From assembly GCF_019900845.1 (NCBI RefSeq), contig NZ_CP074570.1, positions 2,046,001 through 2,110,000 of the forward strand: a stretch of DNA of 64,000 bases, read 5' to 3'. The DNA comes from Paraneptunicella aestuarii. Lineage in GTDB: Bacteria; Pseudomonadota; Gammaproteobacteria; Enterobacterales; Alteromonadaceae. The position numbers were made by a program, and so were the translations under genes. This document shows, in pieces, positions 46,148 to 57,751 of this stretch (position 1 is its first letter; each line of letters begins with the position of its first letter). The notes below the pieces were generated by a model. That model worked only from the letters and a program-made list of their open reading frames with translations. It was not told the DNA's origin and ran no database searches.

Positions 46148-47587
46148 ATGGAAGCGACGAATACGGCTTCTAATGGGGGAGCGAGAGCAGAAGGTTTGGA
46201 AAGCGATTCTGTTTCGTTGAGGTATGTCATCTTTATTTCCGCTGTTGCTGCTATCGGAGGCTTTTTGTTTGGCTTCGATTCTGGTGTTATCAACGGCACG
46301 GTGGGGGCATTGGAAGTGGCGTTTAATGCTTCTGATATTGGCACAGGTTTTAATGTGGCCTCGGTTTTATTGGGATGTGCCATTGGTGCATTAATAGCTG
46401 GGCCTGTGGCTGATAAATCCGGCCGTAAGCCAGCCATGTTGGTGACGGCGGTGATCTTTGCTATCAGCGCTTTGGGTTCAGGTATTGCAGATTCTTCTCT
46501 GGAATTTATTTTTTATCGCTTGTTTGGTGGTATTGGTGTGGGGGCGGCTTCTGTTTTAGCGCCTGCATATATTGCCGAGGTGTCTCCGGCTCGTTTACGT
46601 GGACGTTTAGCAACGTTGCAGCAGTTAGCCATTGTGATTGGGTTGTTTACTGCCTTTCTGAGTAATTTCACTATTGCTTCCATTTCTGGTGGCGCGCAAG
46701 AGCAAGCCTGGATGGGCTTTGCTTCATGGCGTTGGATGTTCTGGATGGAACTGATCCCTGCCTTGTTGTTCTTGCTGGGTGTGATGATGATCCCTGAATC
46801 ACCACGGTATCTGGTGGCTCATGGCAAGGTTGAATTGGCGAAAACTGTGTTCCACCGTATCGCTCCGGGTAGTGAAGCCGAGCAAATAGAAGATGTGAAG
46901 CAATCGCTAAAAGGGGATCACAAACCCCGATTACGTGATTTGTTTATTGAGAAAACCAGCAAGTTGCATCCTATTGTCTGGGTTGGCGTAGCCTTATCGG
47001 TATTCCAGCAGTTTGTTGGTATTAATGTGGTGTTTTACTACGGTTCTGAATTGTGGCAAGCCGCAGGTTTTGATGAATCACAGTCGTTATTGATCAACGT
47101 GATTGGCGGTACGACTAACGTGGTTTCTACTTTCATCGCGATTGCCTTGATCGACAAAATTGGTCGTAAGCCTTTGCTGTTAATTGGCAGTGTCGGGATG
47201 TCGGTGATGTTAGCGACATTAACGTTCTTATTCAGTACCGCAGGTTTGAACGAGCAGGGGAATTTAGCCTTAACCAGTGGTAATGGCACTTTGGCGTTGG
47301 TGGCGGCGAATTTGTATATCGTGTTTTTTGGCATGAGCTGGGGCCCTGTGGTTTGGGTCTTGTTGGGTGAAATGTTCAATAACCGGATTCGTGGTGCAGC
47401 GTTGGCTGTGGCGGCGAGTGCGCAGTGGCTGGCTAACTTTTTAGTGAGTATGACATTCCCTGTGCTACTTGCCGGGATTGGTTTGGGAGGTGCCTATGGT
47501 TTGTACGCCGCTTCTGCGCTGATTAGCGTGTTCTTTGTGGTTAAGTATGTGCATGAAACCAAAGGGCGTCGTCTCGAAGAAATGTAG
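46148..47587 (+). CDS. Sugar-porter family MFS permease
   Basis: This is a 479-aa inner-membrane transporter with 12 helices. G-F-L-F-G-F-D-S-G-V-I-N-G, D-K-S-G-R-K, P-E-S-P-R-Y-L and D-K-I-G-R-K are sugar-porter signatures as in XylE/GalP. It lies 38 bases after the fecR gene with AGGAG before the ATG, so it may be in the same transcript. With the receptor it would bring a sugar across both membranes. Substrate specificity cannot be read. Confidence 0.87.
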   Translation: MEATNTASNGGARAEGLESDSVSLRYVIFISAVAAIGGFLFGFDSGVINGTVGALEVAFNASDIGTGFNVASVLLGCAIGALIAGPVADKSGRKPAMLVTAVIFAISALGSGIADSSLEFIFYRLFGGIGVGAASVLAPAYIAEVSPARLRGRLATLQQLAIVIGLFTAFLSNFTIASISGGAQEQAWMGFASWRWMFWMELIPALLFLLGVMMIPESPRYLVAHGKVELAKTVFHRIAPGSEAEQIEDVKQSLKGDHKPRLRDLFIEKTSKLHPIVWVGVALSVFQQFVGINVVFYYGSELWQAAGFDESQSLLINVIGGTTNVVSTFIAIALIDKIGRKPLLLIGSVGMSVMLATLTFLFSTAGLNEQGNLALTSGNGTLALVAANLYIVFFGMSWGPVVWVLLGEMFNNRIRGAALAVAASAQWLANFLVSMTFPVLLAGIGLGGAYGLYAASALISVFFVVKYVHETKGRRLEEM

Positions 47588-48178
47588 CTAAGTCCATTTT
47601 TTAGTTCATCATCGGCGTTTTGTTATTGAGTGTTGAAAACGTCGCATGGTGAGCTTGCCTCTTCTCTTATTTGTACTTTTGTCTGTTTGCTTCTTTTTTC
47701 CTTATTTTAGCTCTCTAATTGTTCATAATGTGTTGATATTTCCAACGCTTAAAAGTCGGGTTGGGGAAACGTGGCAATTGTGGCAATGCGATGATAGAAT
47801 CGGTCGACTAAACGCAACCTGATTATTGGTTGTTTAGACCCTAAAAATCAAAAACACGATAATAATTAGGGCAATGTGTAATGCTTTGACCTGATAAAAA
47901 AGGGTTCAATGAATTAACGATTACTTGCAGGGGAAATAGTTCTGGATTGGGCTGGCACACTCAGTTTCGTTGCTACCAAATTTCATGCCCGCCAGAAGGA
48001 TGAATCAAGACCAATACCATTTCGGTGGATGGTGTTTATTTGTCAAAATACTAACTGCCTCTCAGTTTATGTATCCCGGTTCGTTGCCCCTTTTTGTTAT
48101 TCTGGATTATTGAAAAAGTACTAACGCTTTATTCCTTTGGGAATGAGGCAGATAGACATAATAATTACAAGGCAGTGT
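47588..48178. other. Gap upstream of gyrA
   Basis: The 590-base gap shows no gene. TTGACC (47886-47891) could be a -35, but its -10 partner is poor (ATGAAT). No RNA gene is evident. Confidence 0.5.
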
Positions 48179-50887
48179 ATGACTGATAACGCCAAAGAAA
48201 TTCTTCCAATTAATATTGAAGAAGAGCTTAAAAACTCTTACCTCGACTACGCAATGAGCGTTATCGTGGGAAGAGCGCTTCCTGATGTACGAGACGGTTT
48301 AAAACCGGTACACCGAAGAGTTCTGTTCGCGATGAACGAACTGAAAAATGACTTCAACAAACCCTATAAAAAATCCGCCAGGATTGTTGGGGATGTTATC
48401 GGTAAATATCACCCGCATGGTGACTCTGCTGTATACGACACAATCGTTCGTATGGCTCAGCCCTTTTCCTTGCGTTACATGCTGGTGGATGGTCAGGGGA
48501 ACTTTGGTTCTGTTGATGGCGACTCTGCCGCTGCGATGCGTTATACGGAAGTCCGTATGGCGAAAATCGCACACGAATTACTAGCGGATCTGGATAAAGA
48601 GACGGTTAACTTTGTACCTAACTATGATGGTACAGAGCAAATTCCAGAAGTATTGCCCACTCGAGTCCCTAACTTATTAGTTAATGGTTCTTCCGGTATC
48701 GCCGTTGGTATGGCAACGAACATTCCTCCGCATAACCTGGGTGAAGTGGTCAGTGGTTGTATCGAAATGATCAACAACCCTGATGTTACCATTGAAGAAT
48801 TGATGAATTTCATTCCGGGCCCTGACTTCCCAACTGCCGCGATGATCAGTGGTCGTAAGGGTATTGATGATGCTTATCGTACGGGTCGTGGCAAAATCTA
48901 TTTGCGTGCCCGTGCTGATATCGAAACAGAAGATAATGGTAAAGAAACTATTATCGTGACTGAAATTCCTTATCAGGTTAACAAAGCTCGATTGATCGAG
49001 AAAATTGCTGAGCTGGTTAAAGAGAAGAAAGTTGAAGGCATTTCTGCTTTGCGTGACGAGTCTGATAAAGACGGAATGCGCATTGTTATCGAAGTTAAAC
49101 GTTCTGAATCAGCAGAAGTTTTACTGAATAAACTGTATGCCAATACGCAACTACAAACCGTTTTCGGTATCAACATTGTTGCGTTGGATAATGGTCAGCC
49201 TAAAACACTGAACCTTAAGCAATTGCTTGAAGCCTTTATTCGTCACCGTCGCGAAGTGGTTACACGTCGTACCGTGTTTGAATTGCGTAAGGCGAGAGAC
49301 CGTGCCCATATCCTTGAAGGTTTGGCGGTTGCGCTGGCCAATATCGACCCAATTATTGATCTTATTAAAGCTTCTCAAAGCCCGTCTGACGCCAAGCAAA
49401 GCCTTGTTGCAACAGCATGGGAATTAGGCAATGTTGCTGAAATGCTGCAACGTGCTGGCGTTGATGCTGCTCGTCCTGATTGGCTAGAACCTGAATTTGG
49501 TATTCGTGACGGCAAGTACTTCTTAACTGAGCCGCAAGCACAGGCCATTTTGGATCTTCGCTTACATAAGTTGACTGGCCTTGAGCACGACAAGATCCTG
49601 GCTGAATACAAAGAGCTTCTGGATTTGATTGCTGAGTTGTTACACATTTTGGGTAGCCCTGAGCGTTTGATGGAAGTGATTCGTGGTGAATTGGAAGCGA
49701 TCCGTGATGAGTATCAGGATGTTCGTCGCACCGAAATCACCGCGGCTTCTCATGATATTGATATTGAAGATTTGATTGAGCGTGAAGACGTGGTTGTGAC
49801 CTTGTCACATGAGGGGTACGTGAAGTATCAGAAATTGTCTGATTACGAAGCGCAGCGTCGTGGTGGTAAAGGTAAATCTGCAACCAAGATGAAGGATGAT
49901 GACTTTATCGAACGCTTATTGGTTGCCAATACACATGATCATATTTTGTGTTTCTCGACTCGAGGCAAATTGTATTGGCTGAAAGTTTATCAATTGCCTT
50001 TAGCTAGCCGTGGTGCTCGAGGTCGTCCAATTGTGAATATTTTGCCATTGGAAGAAAACGAGCGTATTACCGCCATCTTGCCAATACAGGAATTTGAAGA
50101 AGGCAAATATGTACTGATGGCGACGGCGAATGGTACGGTTAAGAAGACTTCGTTGATTCAATATTCCAGACCTCGTTCTAACGGTATTATTGCTGTGAAT
50201 CTGGTTGAAGGTGATGAATTGATCGGTGTTGCGTTGACCGACGGTGAAGACGATATCATGTTGTTCTCTGATGCGGGTAAAGTGGTTCGCTTTAACGAGA
50301 AGCAACGTGATTCTGAAACTGGCGAAGTGAAACGCGATCCTGAAACGGGCGAAGAGATGATGTCGTTGCGTCCAATGGGACGTAATGCAACAGGTGTTCG
50401 TGGTATCAAGATGCAGGATGGTCAGCGTGTTGTGTCTTTGATTGTGCCTAAGGAAGAAGGTGACATCTTGACCATTACCGCAAATGGTTTTGGTAAACGT
50501 ACCCCGTTAAATGAATACCCAGCCAAGAGCCGTGCTACACAGGGTGTTGTGTCCATCAAAGTGACAGAGCGTAATGGTAACGTTGTCGGTGCGGTTCAGG
50601 TGGATGAAAGTAACGAAATTATGTTGATTTCTGATCAGGGAACACTGGTTCGTACTCGTGTCAACGAGGTGTCTGTGATTGGTCGTAACACTCAAGGTGT
50701 GCGTATCATCAGAACGGCAGAAGACGAACATGTTGTTGGTCTACAGAAGATCGAAGAAGTTGAATCTGATCAACTGATTGAAGATGATGAATCTGGTGAA
50801 GCCGTGGCTGAAGTTGCAGCTTCTGTTGAGCAAAGGGGTACAGATTCAGATGAAGGATCCGCTGAAAGCGATTCTTCAGAAGAATAA
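48179..50887 (+). CDS. gyrA: DNA gyrase subunit A
   Basis: GyrA is the breaking and rejoining subunit of gyrase. From ATG 48179 the product is 902 aa. The opening N-I-E-E-E-L-K matches E. coli and numbering coincides. The catalytic tyrosine lies in A-A-M-R-Y-T-E. The quinolone region reads H-G-D-S-A-V-Y-D, with Ser83 and Asp87, the sensitive form. The C-terminal half has the pinwheel repeats, for example Q-R-R-G-G-K-G. It ends in an acidic tail. Confidence 0.97.
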   Translation: MTDNAKEILPINIEEELKNSYLDYAMSVIVGRALPDVRDGLKPVHRRVLFAMNELKNDFNKPYKKSARIVGDVIGKYHPHGDSAVYDTIVRMAQPFSLRYMLVDGQGNFGSVDGDSAAAMRYTEVRMAKIAHELLADLDKETVNFVPNYDGTEQIPEVLPTRVPNLLVNGSSGIAVGMATNIPPHNLGEVVSGCIEMINNPDVTIEELMNFIPGPDFPTAAMISGRKGIDDAYRTGRGKIYLRARADIETEDNGKETIIVTEIPYQVNKARLIEKIAELVKEKKVEGISALRDESDKDGMRIVIEVKRSESAEVLLNKLYANTQLQTVFGINIVALDNGQPKTLNLKQLLEAFIRHRREVVTRRTVFELRKARDRAHILEGLAVALANIDPIIDLIKASQSPSDAKQSLVATAWELGNVAEMLQRAGVDAARPDWLEPEFGIRDGKYFLTEPQAQAILDLRLHKLTGLEHDKILAEYKELLDLIAELLHILGSPERLMEVIRGELEAIRDEYQDVRRTEITAASHDIDIEDLIEREDVVVTLSHEGYVKYQKLSDYEAQRRGGKGKSATKMKDDDFIERLLVANTHDHILCFSTRGKLYWLKVYQLPLASRGARGRPIVNILPLEENERITAILPIQEFEEGKYVLMATANGTVKKTSLIQYSRPRSNGIIAVNLVEGDELIGVALTDGEDDIMLFSDAGKVVRFNEKQRDSETGEVKRDPETGEEMMSLRPMGRNATGVRGIKMQDGQRVVSLIVPKEEGDILTITANGFGKRTPLNEYPAKSRATQGVVSIKVTERNGNVVGAVQVDESNEIMLISDQGTLVRTRVNEVSVIGRNTQGVRIIRTAEDEHVVGLQKIEEVESDQLIEDDESGEAVAEVAASVEQRGTDSDEGSAESDSSEE

Positions 50888-50940
50888 GTGTTATGCCGTC
50901 TGATTAAAGGCAGGCAGTAATTCTTAGAGCTTGTTGTTAA

Positions 50941-50970
50941 ATTGTCCCCCTGTATTGGGGGATAATTGTT
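50941..50970 (+). terminator. Terminator after gyrA
   Basis: ATTGTCCCCC and GGGGGATAAT pair with one G-U pair around a six-base loop; TGTTTG follows. Confidence 0.65.
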
Positions 50971-51106
50971 TGTGGAAGCTGATTCTGTTGTTGGATAGCT
51001 TCAAAATTAATGTCATTAAACCTCAACATACAAATGAAAGTATCTCAATGTGTTATGGGTAAACTTCTTATTTGCTGCTGAGTTTCATTTATTAAAGGAA
51101 AGTCTT

Positions 51107-52387
51107 TTGGAACAGTTGCGATTAGATCCTGTTGCCAGTGTGAGTGGCGAAGTCAATGTACCGGGCTCCAAGAGCCTTTCAAATAGAGCCTTGTTGTTAG
51201 CGGCTATTGCCAAGGGTACTACGCGGGTGACTAATCTGTTGGATAGTGATGATATCCGTCACATGCTCGATGCCTTACAAAAGCTGGGCGTTAATTATCA
51301 GCTTTCTCAGAACAAAACCGAGTGTGTTGTTGAAGGGCTGGGTAGTGGATTTAATTGCGAGCAAGCTGTGAGTCTATATCTCGGAAATGCAGGAACGGCA
51401 ATGCGTCCTCTTTGTGCTGTACTGGCAACCTCTCAGGGTGAGTTTGAATTGACGGGTGAGCCGAGAATGGAAGAGCGTCCTATTGGCTCTTTGGTTGACG
51501 CGCTTGCTCAAGCAGGAGCCGATATTACCTATCTAAAGAATAAAGATTATCCTCCCTTGCAGATTAAAGGGCATCCATTACAAGGTGGAAAAATCACTAT
51601 TGATGGCAGTATTTCCAGCCAATTCCTGACAGCGGTATTAATGGCAGCACCTTTATTTGACGGTGATACGGAAATTCAGGTTCGAGGGGAACTTGTTTCC
51701 AAGCCTTATATTGATATTACCACTCATATTATGCGTAGCTTTGGCGTTGAAGTTGAAAATCAGCAATATCAAACCTTCAAGGTGAAAGGTGGACAGCAGT
51801 ATGTTTCTCCTGGCAAGTTTATGGTTGAAGGTGATGCGTCTTCTGCCTCTTATTTCCTTGCTGCAGGGGCTATTAAAGGTGGGGAAGTGAAGGTTACAGG
51901 TATTGGCAAACATAGTATTCAAGGTGATGTGAAATTTGCTGATGTACTGGAAAAAATGGGTGCCAGGATTGAAATGGGGGATGACTATATCAAGGTTACC
52001 GGAGCCCCATTACATGCTGTTGATATGGACATGAACCATATTCCCGATGCGGCGATGACCATTGCTACAACGGCCTTGTTTGCCAAAGGCACAACTGCTA
52101 TTCGTAATATCTATAACTGGCGCGTTAAAGAAACTGATCGACTCTTCGCCATGGCAACTGAGCTACGTAAATTGGGTGCTGAAGTGGTAGAAGGGGATGA
52201 TTTTATTGAGGTGACGCCTCCACAGGACATCAAGTTAAGTGATATTGATACCTATAATGATCACCGTATTGCCATGTGTTTCTCATTAGTAGCGCTGAGT
52301 GATACTGCCGTGATTATCAATGATCCTGGCTGCACATCGAAGACATTTCCTGACTATTTCCAGCGATTTGCTTCTATTTGTCATTAA
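51107..52387 (+). CDS. aroA: 3-phosphoshikimate 1-carboxyvinyltransferase
   Basis: AroA (EPSP synthase) makes EPSP from shikimate-3-phosphate and PEP. From the TTG at 51107 the product is 426 aa: [18 protein letters not shown] lies about seven bases upstream and no closer ATG fits. [20 protein letters not shown] and W-R-V-K-E-T-D-R-L are conserved. The gene usual between gyrA and aroA (serC) is absent. Confidence 0.94.
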   Translation: MEQLRLDPVASVSGEVNVPGSKSLSNRALLLAAIAKGTTRVTNLLDSDDIRHMLDALQKLGVNYQLSQNKTECVVEGLGSGFNCEQAVSLYLGNAGTAMRPLCAVLATSQGEFELTGEPRMEERPIGSLVDALAQAGADITYLKNKDYPPLQIKGHPLQGGKITIDGSISSQFLTAVLMAAPLFDGDTEIQVRGELVSKPYIDITTHIMRSFGVEVENQQYQTFKVKGGQQYVSPGKFMVEGDASSASYFLAAGAIKGGEVKVTGIGKHSIQGDVKFADVLEKMGARIEMGDDYIKVTGAPLHAVDMDMNHIPDAAMTIATTALFAKGTTAIRNIYNWRVKETDRLFAMATELRKLGAEVVEGDDFIEVTPPQDIKLSDIDTYNDHRIAMCFSLVALSDTAVIINDPGCTSKTFPDYFQRFASICH

Positions 52388-52427
52388 CGGTAAATGCGGC
52401 GGATGTGTCTTTTTGTTCACTCCGTCA

Positions 52428-52455
52428 TTGCACCTTCACGTTAACGGCGTATAAT
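52428..52455 (+). promoter_or_regulatory. Candidate cmk promoter
   Basis: TTGCAC (52428-52433) and a perfect TATAAT (52450-52455) are 16 bases apart; TGCGCC follows. Confidence 0.55.
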
Positions 52456-52493
52456 TGCGCCGTTTTTTTGGAGCAAACCCCAGTGGAGAATAT

Positions 52494-53192
52494 ATGCATC
52501 AAGCACCAGTTGTGACAATTGATGGACCCAGCGGCGCAGGAAAGGGAACTGTCAGTATGGCACTGGCTAAAAAAAGGGGATGGCATTTTTTAGATAGTGG
52601 CGCGATCTATCGCGTTTTGGCATTAGCCTCTTCCCACCATCAAATTCCTGTCGATGATGAAGCCGCGTTAGTCCCGCTTGCCTCCGGACTTGATGTTAAT
52701 TTCGAATCTTTAGACGATGGTCAGCCCAGAGTGATTCTTGAAGGGGAAGATGTCACTTCTTCAATTCGCACTGAAGAAGTTGGCAAAATGGCCTCTCAAG
52801 TTGCATCTTTACCCAGAGTGCGTGAAGCCTTGTTGCGCAGACAGCGTGCTTTTAGAGAAGCGCCAGGATTGGTTGCTGATGGAAGAGATATGGGAACCGT
52901 TGTATTCCCTAATGCGGATGTAAAAGTTTTCCTGACCGCCTCGGCTCAAGAGAGAGCGAATCGCAGATATCATCAGTTATTCTCTGCCGGTCGGTTGCAA
53001 GATGAGGGGCGTGATGATAGCATATCGCGCCTTTTGGCGGATATTCAGGCGCGAGATGAGCGTGATAGTAGTCGCTCTGTGGCGCCTTTAAAGCCTGCTG
53101 ATGATGCATTAGTGCTTGATTCGACCAATTTAACTGTTGAGCAAGTGCTTGAAAAGATTGAAGAACTTATCAATGAGAAGTTACAGGCTTAG
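52494..53192 (+). CDS. cmk: Cytidylate kinase
   Basis: Cmk phosphorylates CMP and dCMP. The product is 232 aa from ATG 52494 (GTGGAG upstream). The P-loop is [10 protein letters not shown], and [10 protein letters not shown] binds CMP. It precedes rpsA as in E. coli. The frame extends thirteen codons upstream but that part is not Cmk-like. Confidence 0.96.
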   Translation: MHQAPVVTIDGPSGAGKGTVSMALAKKRGWHFLDSGAIYRVLALASSHHQIPVDDEAALVPLASGLDVNFESLDDGQPRVILEGEDVTSSIRTEEVGKMASQVASLPRVREALLRRQRAFREAPGLVADGRDMGTVVFPNADVKVFLTASAQERANRRYHQLFSAGRLQDEGRDDSISRLLADIQARDERDSSRSVAPLKPADDALVLDSTNLTVEQVLEKIEELINEKLQA

Positions 53193-53288
53193 CATTGAAC
53201 AACGAAGTGTCGTAAGGAACCAGACTCTTAATTTAACAACCCCATTCACGATGGATTGTAGTGGATTTGAACCTTTTAAAACTTAATT

Positions 53289-54962
53289 ATGATTGAAAAT
53301 TTTGCTCAACTTTTTGAAGAAAGTCTAAAAGAACTGGAAACTCGTCCTGGTGCTATCGTTCGCGGTACAGTAGTTTCTATCGATAAAGACATTGTTTTGG
53401 TAGACGCGGGCCTTAAGTCCGAAAGCGCGATCCCGGCAGAACAATTTAAGAATTCCCGTGGCGATTTGGAAATTGCTGTTGGTGATCAAGTAGATGTTGC
53501 GTTGGATGCCGTTGAAGACGGATTCGGCGAAACTATCCTGTCTCGCGAAAAAGCTAAGCGCCATGAGGCTTGGGTTGAGCTGGAAAAAGCCTACGAAGAA
53601 AAAGCCACTGTTATGGGTATCATCAACGGTAAAGTTAAAGGTGGCTTTACAGTTGAAGTTAACGCTGTTCGTGCATTCTTGCCTGGTTCATTGGTTGACG
53701 TTCGTCCAGTACGTGACACTGCTCACCTTGAAGGCAAAGAACTAGAATTTAAAGTTATTAAGCTTGATGCCAAGCGTAATAACGTTGTTGTATCTCGTCG
53801 TGCTGTTATCGAAGAAGAAAGCAGCGTAGAGCGCGAACAATTCCTGGCTGCCCTGGACGAAGGTGTAGAAGTTAAAGGTATCGTTAAGAACCTGACTGAC
53901 TACGGTGCATTCGTTGATCTGGGTGGTGTTGATGGTTTGTTGCACATCACTGATATGGCTTGGAAACGCGTTAAGCACCCAAGTGAAATCGTCAGTGTTG
54001 GTGACGAAATCAACGTTAAAGTATTGAAGTTCGATAAAGATAAGTCTCGTGTTTCTCTTGGTATGAAGCAAATGGGTAGCGATCCTTGGCATGAAATCGC
54101 ACAACGTTACCCAGAAGGTTCTAAACTGACTGGTCAAGTGACTAATCTGACTGACTACGGCTGCTTCGTTGAAATCGAAGAAGGCGTTGAAGGTTTGGTT
54201 CACGTTTCTGAAATGGATTGGACTAACAAGAACATCCACCCATCTAAGGTTGTTAACCTGGGTGACACTGTTGAAGTTATGGTACTTGAAATCGATGAAG
54301 AACGTCGTCGTATTTCTCTTGGCTTGAAACAGTGCATTGCTAACCCTTGGGAAGAGTTTGCCAAGTCTTACAACAAAGGTGACAAGGTTACTGGTAAGAT
54401 CAAGTCTATCACTGACTTCGGTATCTTCATCGGCCTGGATGGCGGTATTGATGGTTTGGTTCACTTGTCTGACATTTCCTGGAACAAGACTGGTGAAGAA
54501 GCCGTTCGCGACTATAAGAAAGGCGACGAAATCACAGCTGTTGTATTGCAAGTCGATGCAGAGCGTGAGCGTATTTCTCTAGGCGTAAAACAAATTGATG
54601 AAGATCCATTCAATAAGTATCTGACAGATAAAAAGAAAGGTGCTATTGTTATTGGTAAGGTTACCGCAGTTGATGCCAAAGGCGCGACTGTTCTGCTAGC
54701 CGAAGAAGTTGAAGGTTATATTCGTGTTGCTGACCTTGCACGTGAACGTGTTGAAGATGCTACCACTATCGTTAGTGAAGGTGATGAGATCGAAGCCAAG
54801 TATATTGGTGTTGATCGTAAGAACCGCATCATCAACTTGTCTGTGAAAGCGAAAGACGAAGCGGATGAAAAAGAAGCAATGGCTAAAGTCAACAAAACTG
54901 AAGAAGTTGGCTTCTCAAATGCCATGGCTGAAGCCTTCAAGGCGGCGAAAGGAGAAGAATAA
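53289..54962 (+). CDS. rpsA: 30S ribosomal protein S1
   Basis: S1 unfolds mRNA for the ribosome. The product is 557 aa with six S1 RNA-binding domains. For example [15 protein letters not shown] and [13 protein letters not shown] are the starts of two domains. No ribosome-binding sequence is visible before the ATG, as in E. coli, where S1 represses its own synthesis. A strong terminator follows. Confidence 0.97.
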   Translation: MIENFAQLFEESLKELETRPGAIVRGTVVSIDKDIVLVDAGLKSESAIPAEQFKNSRGDLEIAVGDQVDVALDAVEDGFGETILSREKAKRHEAWVELEKAYEEKATVMGIINGKVKGGFTVEVNAVRAFLPGSLVDVRPVRDTAHLEGKELEFKVIKLDAKRNNVVVSRRAVIEEESSVEREQFLAALDEGVEVKGIVKNLTDYGAFVDLGGVDGLLHITDMAWKRVKHPSEIVSVGDEINVKVLKFDKDKSRVSLGMKQMGSDPWHEIAQRYPEGSKLTGQVTNLTDYGCFVEIEEGVEGLVHVSEMDWTNKNIHPSKVVNLGDTVEVMVLEIDEERRRISLGLKQCIANPWEEFAKSYNKGDKVTGKIKSITDFGIFIGLDGGIDGLVHLSDISWNKTGEEAVRDYKKGDEITAVVLQVDAERERISLGVKQIDEDPFNKYLTDKKKGAIVIGKVTAVDAKGATVLLAEEVEGYIRVADLARERVEDATTIVSEGDEIEAKYIGVDRKNRIINLSVKAKDEADEKEAMAKVNKTEEVGFSNAMAEAFKAAKGEE

Positions 54963-54991
54963 GCACTTCGCTACTATTCTGAATAGTAAGA

Positions 54992-55018
54992 GGGGTGGTT
55001 TTTCCACCCCTTTTTTAT
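54992..55018 (+). terminator. Terminator after rpsA
   Basis: AGGGGTGG and CCACCCCT pair around a T loop; a T-run follows. Confidence 0.85.
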
Positions 55019-55067
55019 TGCCGGTAGCCAAATCAGATTTATATTTTTGGTTGACGAAGAGGTTTCT

Positions 55068-55355
55068 ATGACCAAATCAGAGCTTATTGAGCGTTTAGCT
55101 GATAAAGCGCGGCATATGCAAGCAAAGGATGTTGAACTGGCTATTAAGGAAATTCTTGAACAAATGGCTCAAACCCTACAGCGTGGTGAACGGATAGAAA
55201 TCCGCGGGTTTGGTAGTTTTTCCTTGCATTACCGAGCTCCAAGAGTTGGGCGTAATCCCAAAACTGGAGAGTCTGTAAAACTTGATGGAAAATACGTGCC
55301 TCATTTTAAGCCCGGAAAGGAACTGCGGGAAAGAGTCAACGATTTGATCCTGTAA
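55068..55355 (+). CDS. ihfB: Integration host factor subunit beta
   Basis: IhfB with IhfA bends DNA. From ATG 55068 the product is 95 aa. [10 protein letters not shown] opens it; [10 protein letters not shown] and R-V-G-R-N-P-K-T-G form the DNA-binding arm. AGAGG lies upstream. A terminator follows at once. Confidence 0.96.
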   Translation: MTKSELIERLADKARHMQAKDVELAIKEILEQMAQTLQRGERIEIRGFGSFSLHYRAPRVGRNPKTGESVKLDGKYVPHFKPGKELRERVNDLIL

Positions 55356-55377
55356 TTAAATTAAAAAAATATGTTAA

Positions 55378-55404
55378 CGGCACTCCAATAAGAGTGCCGT
55401 TTTT
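55378..55404 (+). terminator. Terminator after ihfB
   Basis: CGGCACTC and GAGTGCCG pair around a six-base loop; TTTTT follows. Confidence 0.85.
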
Positions 55405-55437
55405 GTTATTGTGCTCCTGAAAAACAAGGGGAATACA

Positions 55438-55701
55438 TTGACTGTTTTATTACTCGTTATTATTGCGATTGCACTGCTTATCCCTGCAATGGTGATTGGT
55501 GCCAATAACAGTGCTCAGGTTGTACTAGACTACTTTGTTGGAACGCAGTCGTTCACTCTTTCTTCCTTGCTGGCTCTGAGCTTTTTTGTGGGGGTTTGTT
55601 TTGCGTCGATTATTTGGGTGATCTTTTGTATGAAACTCAAGTTGCAAATCGGTTCATTACAACGTCAGCGTCGAAAACTATTACAAGAATCTATAAAGTA
55701 A
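55438..55701 (+). CDS. lapA: LapA (YciS-like) membrane protein
   Basis: LapA works with LapB in controlling lipopolysaccharide synthesis. The TTG at 55438 has AAGGGG six bases upstream; a GTG at 55411 is the alternative. The 87-aa product has two membrane helices and a charged C-terminal helix (K-L-Q-I-G-S-L-Q-R-Q-R-R). lapB follows directly. Confidence 0.8.
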   Translation: MTVLLLVIIAIALLIPAMVIGANNSAQVVLDYFVGTQSFTLSSLLALSFFVGVCFASIIWVIFCMKLKLQIGSLQRQRRKLLQESIK

Positions 55702-56871
55702 ATGCTTGAACTGCTATTTCTGTTGTTACCTGTTGCAGCCGGTTATGGTTGGGTGATGGGGCGTAATAGTGTACGTCAGGCGCAACGTCAATCGTCCAGC
55801 ATCTTATCCAAGCATTATTTCAAAGGCCTAAACTTCCTGCTGTCTGATCAGCCTGATAAAGCGGTAGATACATTAATTAAAATGATTGATGTGAATACTG
55901 CGAATGTTGAAACTCATATTTCAATGGGAAACTTCTTCCGACATCGTGGTGAACTCGATCGCGCTATTAAAATTCATCAAAATCTGGTCGGAAAAGAAGG
56001 CATTGAAAGTAAACAAAAAGAAGATGCCTTGTATGAACTAGGTCGGGACTACGCCCTGGCTGGTTTTCTAGAGCGGGCAGAAAATACTTTTATTCAATTG
56101 TTAGGCAGTGAAAAGCATTTTTTGGCTGCTCAGCAGCAGCTCTTTGGTATTTATCAAACCACCAAAGAGTGGGATAGAGCCATCGAGCTTGCTGAAAATA
56201 TGATGGAGAATCATGGCGATAGCGATGAATTGTGTCAGCGTATTGCTCATTTTTATTGTGAACATGCTCAAGTATATTTGAAGCTAAATGATTCACAGCA
56301 AGCTGAAAAAGATCTGCAAAAAGCCATTATGTCTGATGAACACACGGTTCGTCCCTGGTTAATGCTGGCTGAAATGGCTATTCAAAAGCAGGATTACTCC
56401 TCTGCAAATGATTACCTTAAACAAGTGCCATTACGCGATGTTAGCTGGTTCAGTGAAGCCGTGCCTTTACTGGAAAAGTGTGCTGAGGGTCAGGGAAGTA
56501 CAGAAACACTGCGATCATTGCTTGATGAGTATTCCGGGCAGTGTGCCACTGCTTATTTAGCGAAAGTTAAGCTTATCGCGGAACAAGAATCTATTTCTGC
56601 GGCAACTGAGTTCTTATTGGAACAATTGAATGGCAGTCCTACAATGAGAGGATTCCATACTCTTCTAGGCTTATATATTCGTGATCCACATGCGAAGAAT
56701 ACCGAACAGAGTTTGATGATGCTGCAAAAGTTGGTTGAAGAACAAATGCAACAACGTCCTAAATATCGTTGTGGTGGTTGTGGTTTTTCCGGGCGAAGAA
56801 TTCATTGGCTTTGCCCTTCATGTAAAAGCTGGGGGCTGATGAAGCCCATTAAAGGTTTAGACGGAGAATAG
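55702..56871 (+). CDS. lapB: LPS assembly protein B
   Basis: LapB (YciM) controls LpxC breakdown by FtsH. The product is 389 aa: an N-terminal membrane helix, TPR repeats (residues 35-330), and a C-terminal rubredoxin-like zinc site (C-G-G-C…C-P-S-C). G-N-F-F-R-H-R-G-E-L-D-R-A is a TPR core. The pyrF start codon follows its stop directly. Confidence 0.95.
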   Translation: MLELLFLLLPVAAGYGWVMGRNSVRQAQRQSSSILSKHYFKGLNFLLSDQPDKAVDTLIKMIDVNTANVETHISMGNFFRHRGELDRAIKIHQNLVGKEGIESKQKEDALYELGRDYALAGFLERAENTFIQLLGSEKHFLAAQQQLFGIYQTTKEWDRAIELAENMMENHGDSDELCQRIAHFYCEHAQVYLKLNDSQQAEKDLQKAIMSDEHTVRPWLMLAEMAIQKQDYSSANDYLKQVPLRDVSWFSEAVPLLEKCAEGQGSTETLRSLLDEYSGQCATAYLAKVKLIAEQESISAATEFLLEQLNGSPTMRGFHTLLGLYIRDPHAKNTEQSLMMLQKLVEEQMQQRPKYRCGGCGFSGRRIHWLCPSCKSWGLMKPIKGLDGE

Positions 56872-57579
56872 ATGTTGTCAGCAGATCCGAAAGTTATTGT
56901 TGCCTTAGATTATGACGATAAAAGTCAGGCTTTGGACTTTGTTTCCAGATTAAGTCCTGAACTATGCAAACTTAAGGTTGGCAAAGAGATGTTTACCTAC
57001 TTTGGCCCTGATTTCGTTAAAGAGCTGGTAAATCGAAAGTTTGATGTTTTTTTGGATCTGAAATTTCATGATATTCCAAACACGGTTGCCAAAGCTTGTT
57101 TGGCTGCGGCTGATTTAGGGGTTTGGATGGTTAATGTTCACGCTTCTGGTGGCCCTAAAATGATGACGATGGCAAGGGATGCCTTGGACAAGCTGGGCGA
57201 GCAACGCCCCAAGTTGATTGCGGTGACCGTGCTTACCAGTATGGATGCTACTCAATTACAGGCAATTGGCATTCAATCCACACCTGAGCAACATGTGCTA
57301 AAAATGGCACAGCTTACCAAGGATTCTGGTTTGGATGGGGTTGTATGCTCTGCTCAAGAATCGACTGCGTTAAAGAATTTGTGTGGTCAGGAATTTTGCT
57401 TGGTGACTCCGGGAATTCGTCCGGCGGGTAGCCAACAAGATGACCAGACCCGAATTATGACGCCTGAGCAGGCTGTTCAAGCGGGGTCGGACTATATGGT
57501 AATAGGTAGACCTATTACAAAAGCGGTAGATCCTGTTGCTGCTCTTGTACAGATTAACGAGAGTATTAAGGGGATTTAA
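56872..57579 (+). CDS. pyrF: Orotidine 5'-phosphate decarboxylase
   Basis: PyrF makes UMP from OMP. The product is 235 aa. The catalytic motif is [18 protein letters not shown] is the start of the barrel and V-T-P-G-I-R-P the phosphate site. It ends the gyrA-side block with a bidirectional terminator. Confidence 0.96.
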   Translation: MLSADPKVIVALDYDDKSQALDFVSRLSPELCKLKVGKEMFTYFGPDFVKELVNRKFDVFLDLKFHDIPNTVAKACLAAADLGVWMVNVHASGGPKMMTMARDALDKLGEQRPKLIAVTVLTSMDATQLQAIGIQSTPEQHVLKMAQLTKDSGLDGVVCSAQESTALKNLCGQEFCLVTPGIRPAGSQQDDQTRIMTPEQAVQAGSDYMVIGRPITKAVDPVAALVQINESIKGI

Positions 57580-57633
57580 GTTTCATACACTCTATAAAGC
57601 GTATAAAACTTCTAAAGTACATAAAACAAAAAA

Positions 57634-57668
57634 CGGCTTGCAAGTAAGATTGTAAGCCGCTTTTTTTA
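57634..57668. terminator. Bidirectional terminator between pyrF and rne
   Basis: CGGCTTGCAA and TTGTAAGCCG pair (one G-U) around a seven-base region. A T-run follows on the plus strand and an A-run precedes, so it suits both converging genes. Confidence 0.8.
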
Positions 57669-57751
57669 ATGTGTTTCATTCTGTTTTTTTGATGGATTTG
57701 AGCTTCTCTTAAGCATCAGATAACTAATGCTTAAGAGGTTCAAATTATCAA

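Noticed and set aside
47588..48178. Small RNA or tRNA upstream of gyrA
   Set aside because: No cloverleaf or strong stem with a T-run was found.
53742..54551. 269-codon minus-strand ORF inside rpsA
   Set aside because: It is antisense to six conserved S1 domains and shows no family features.
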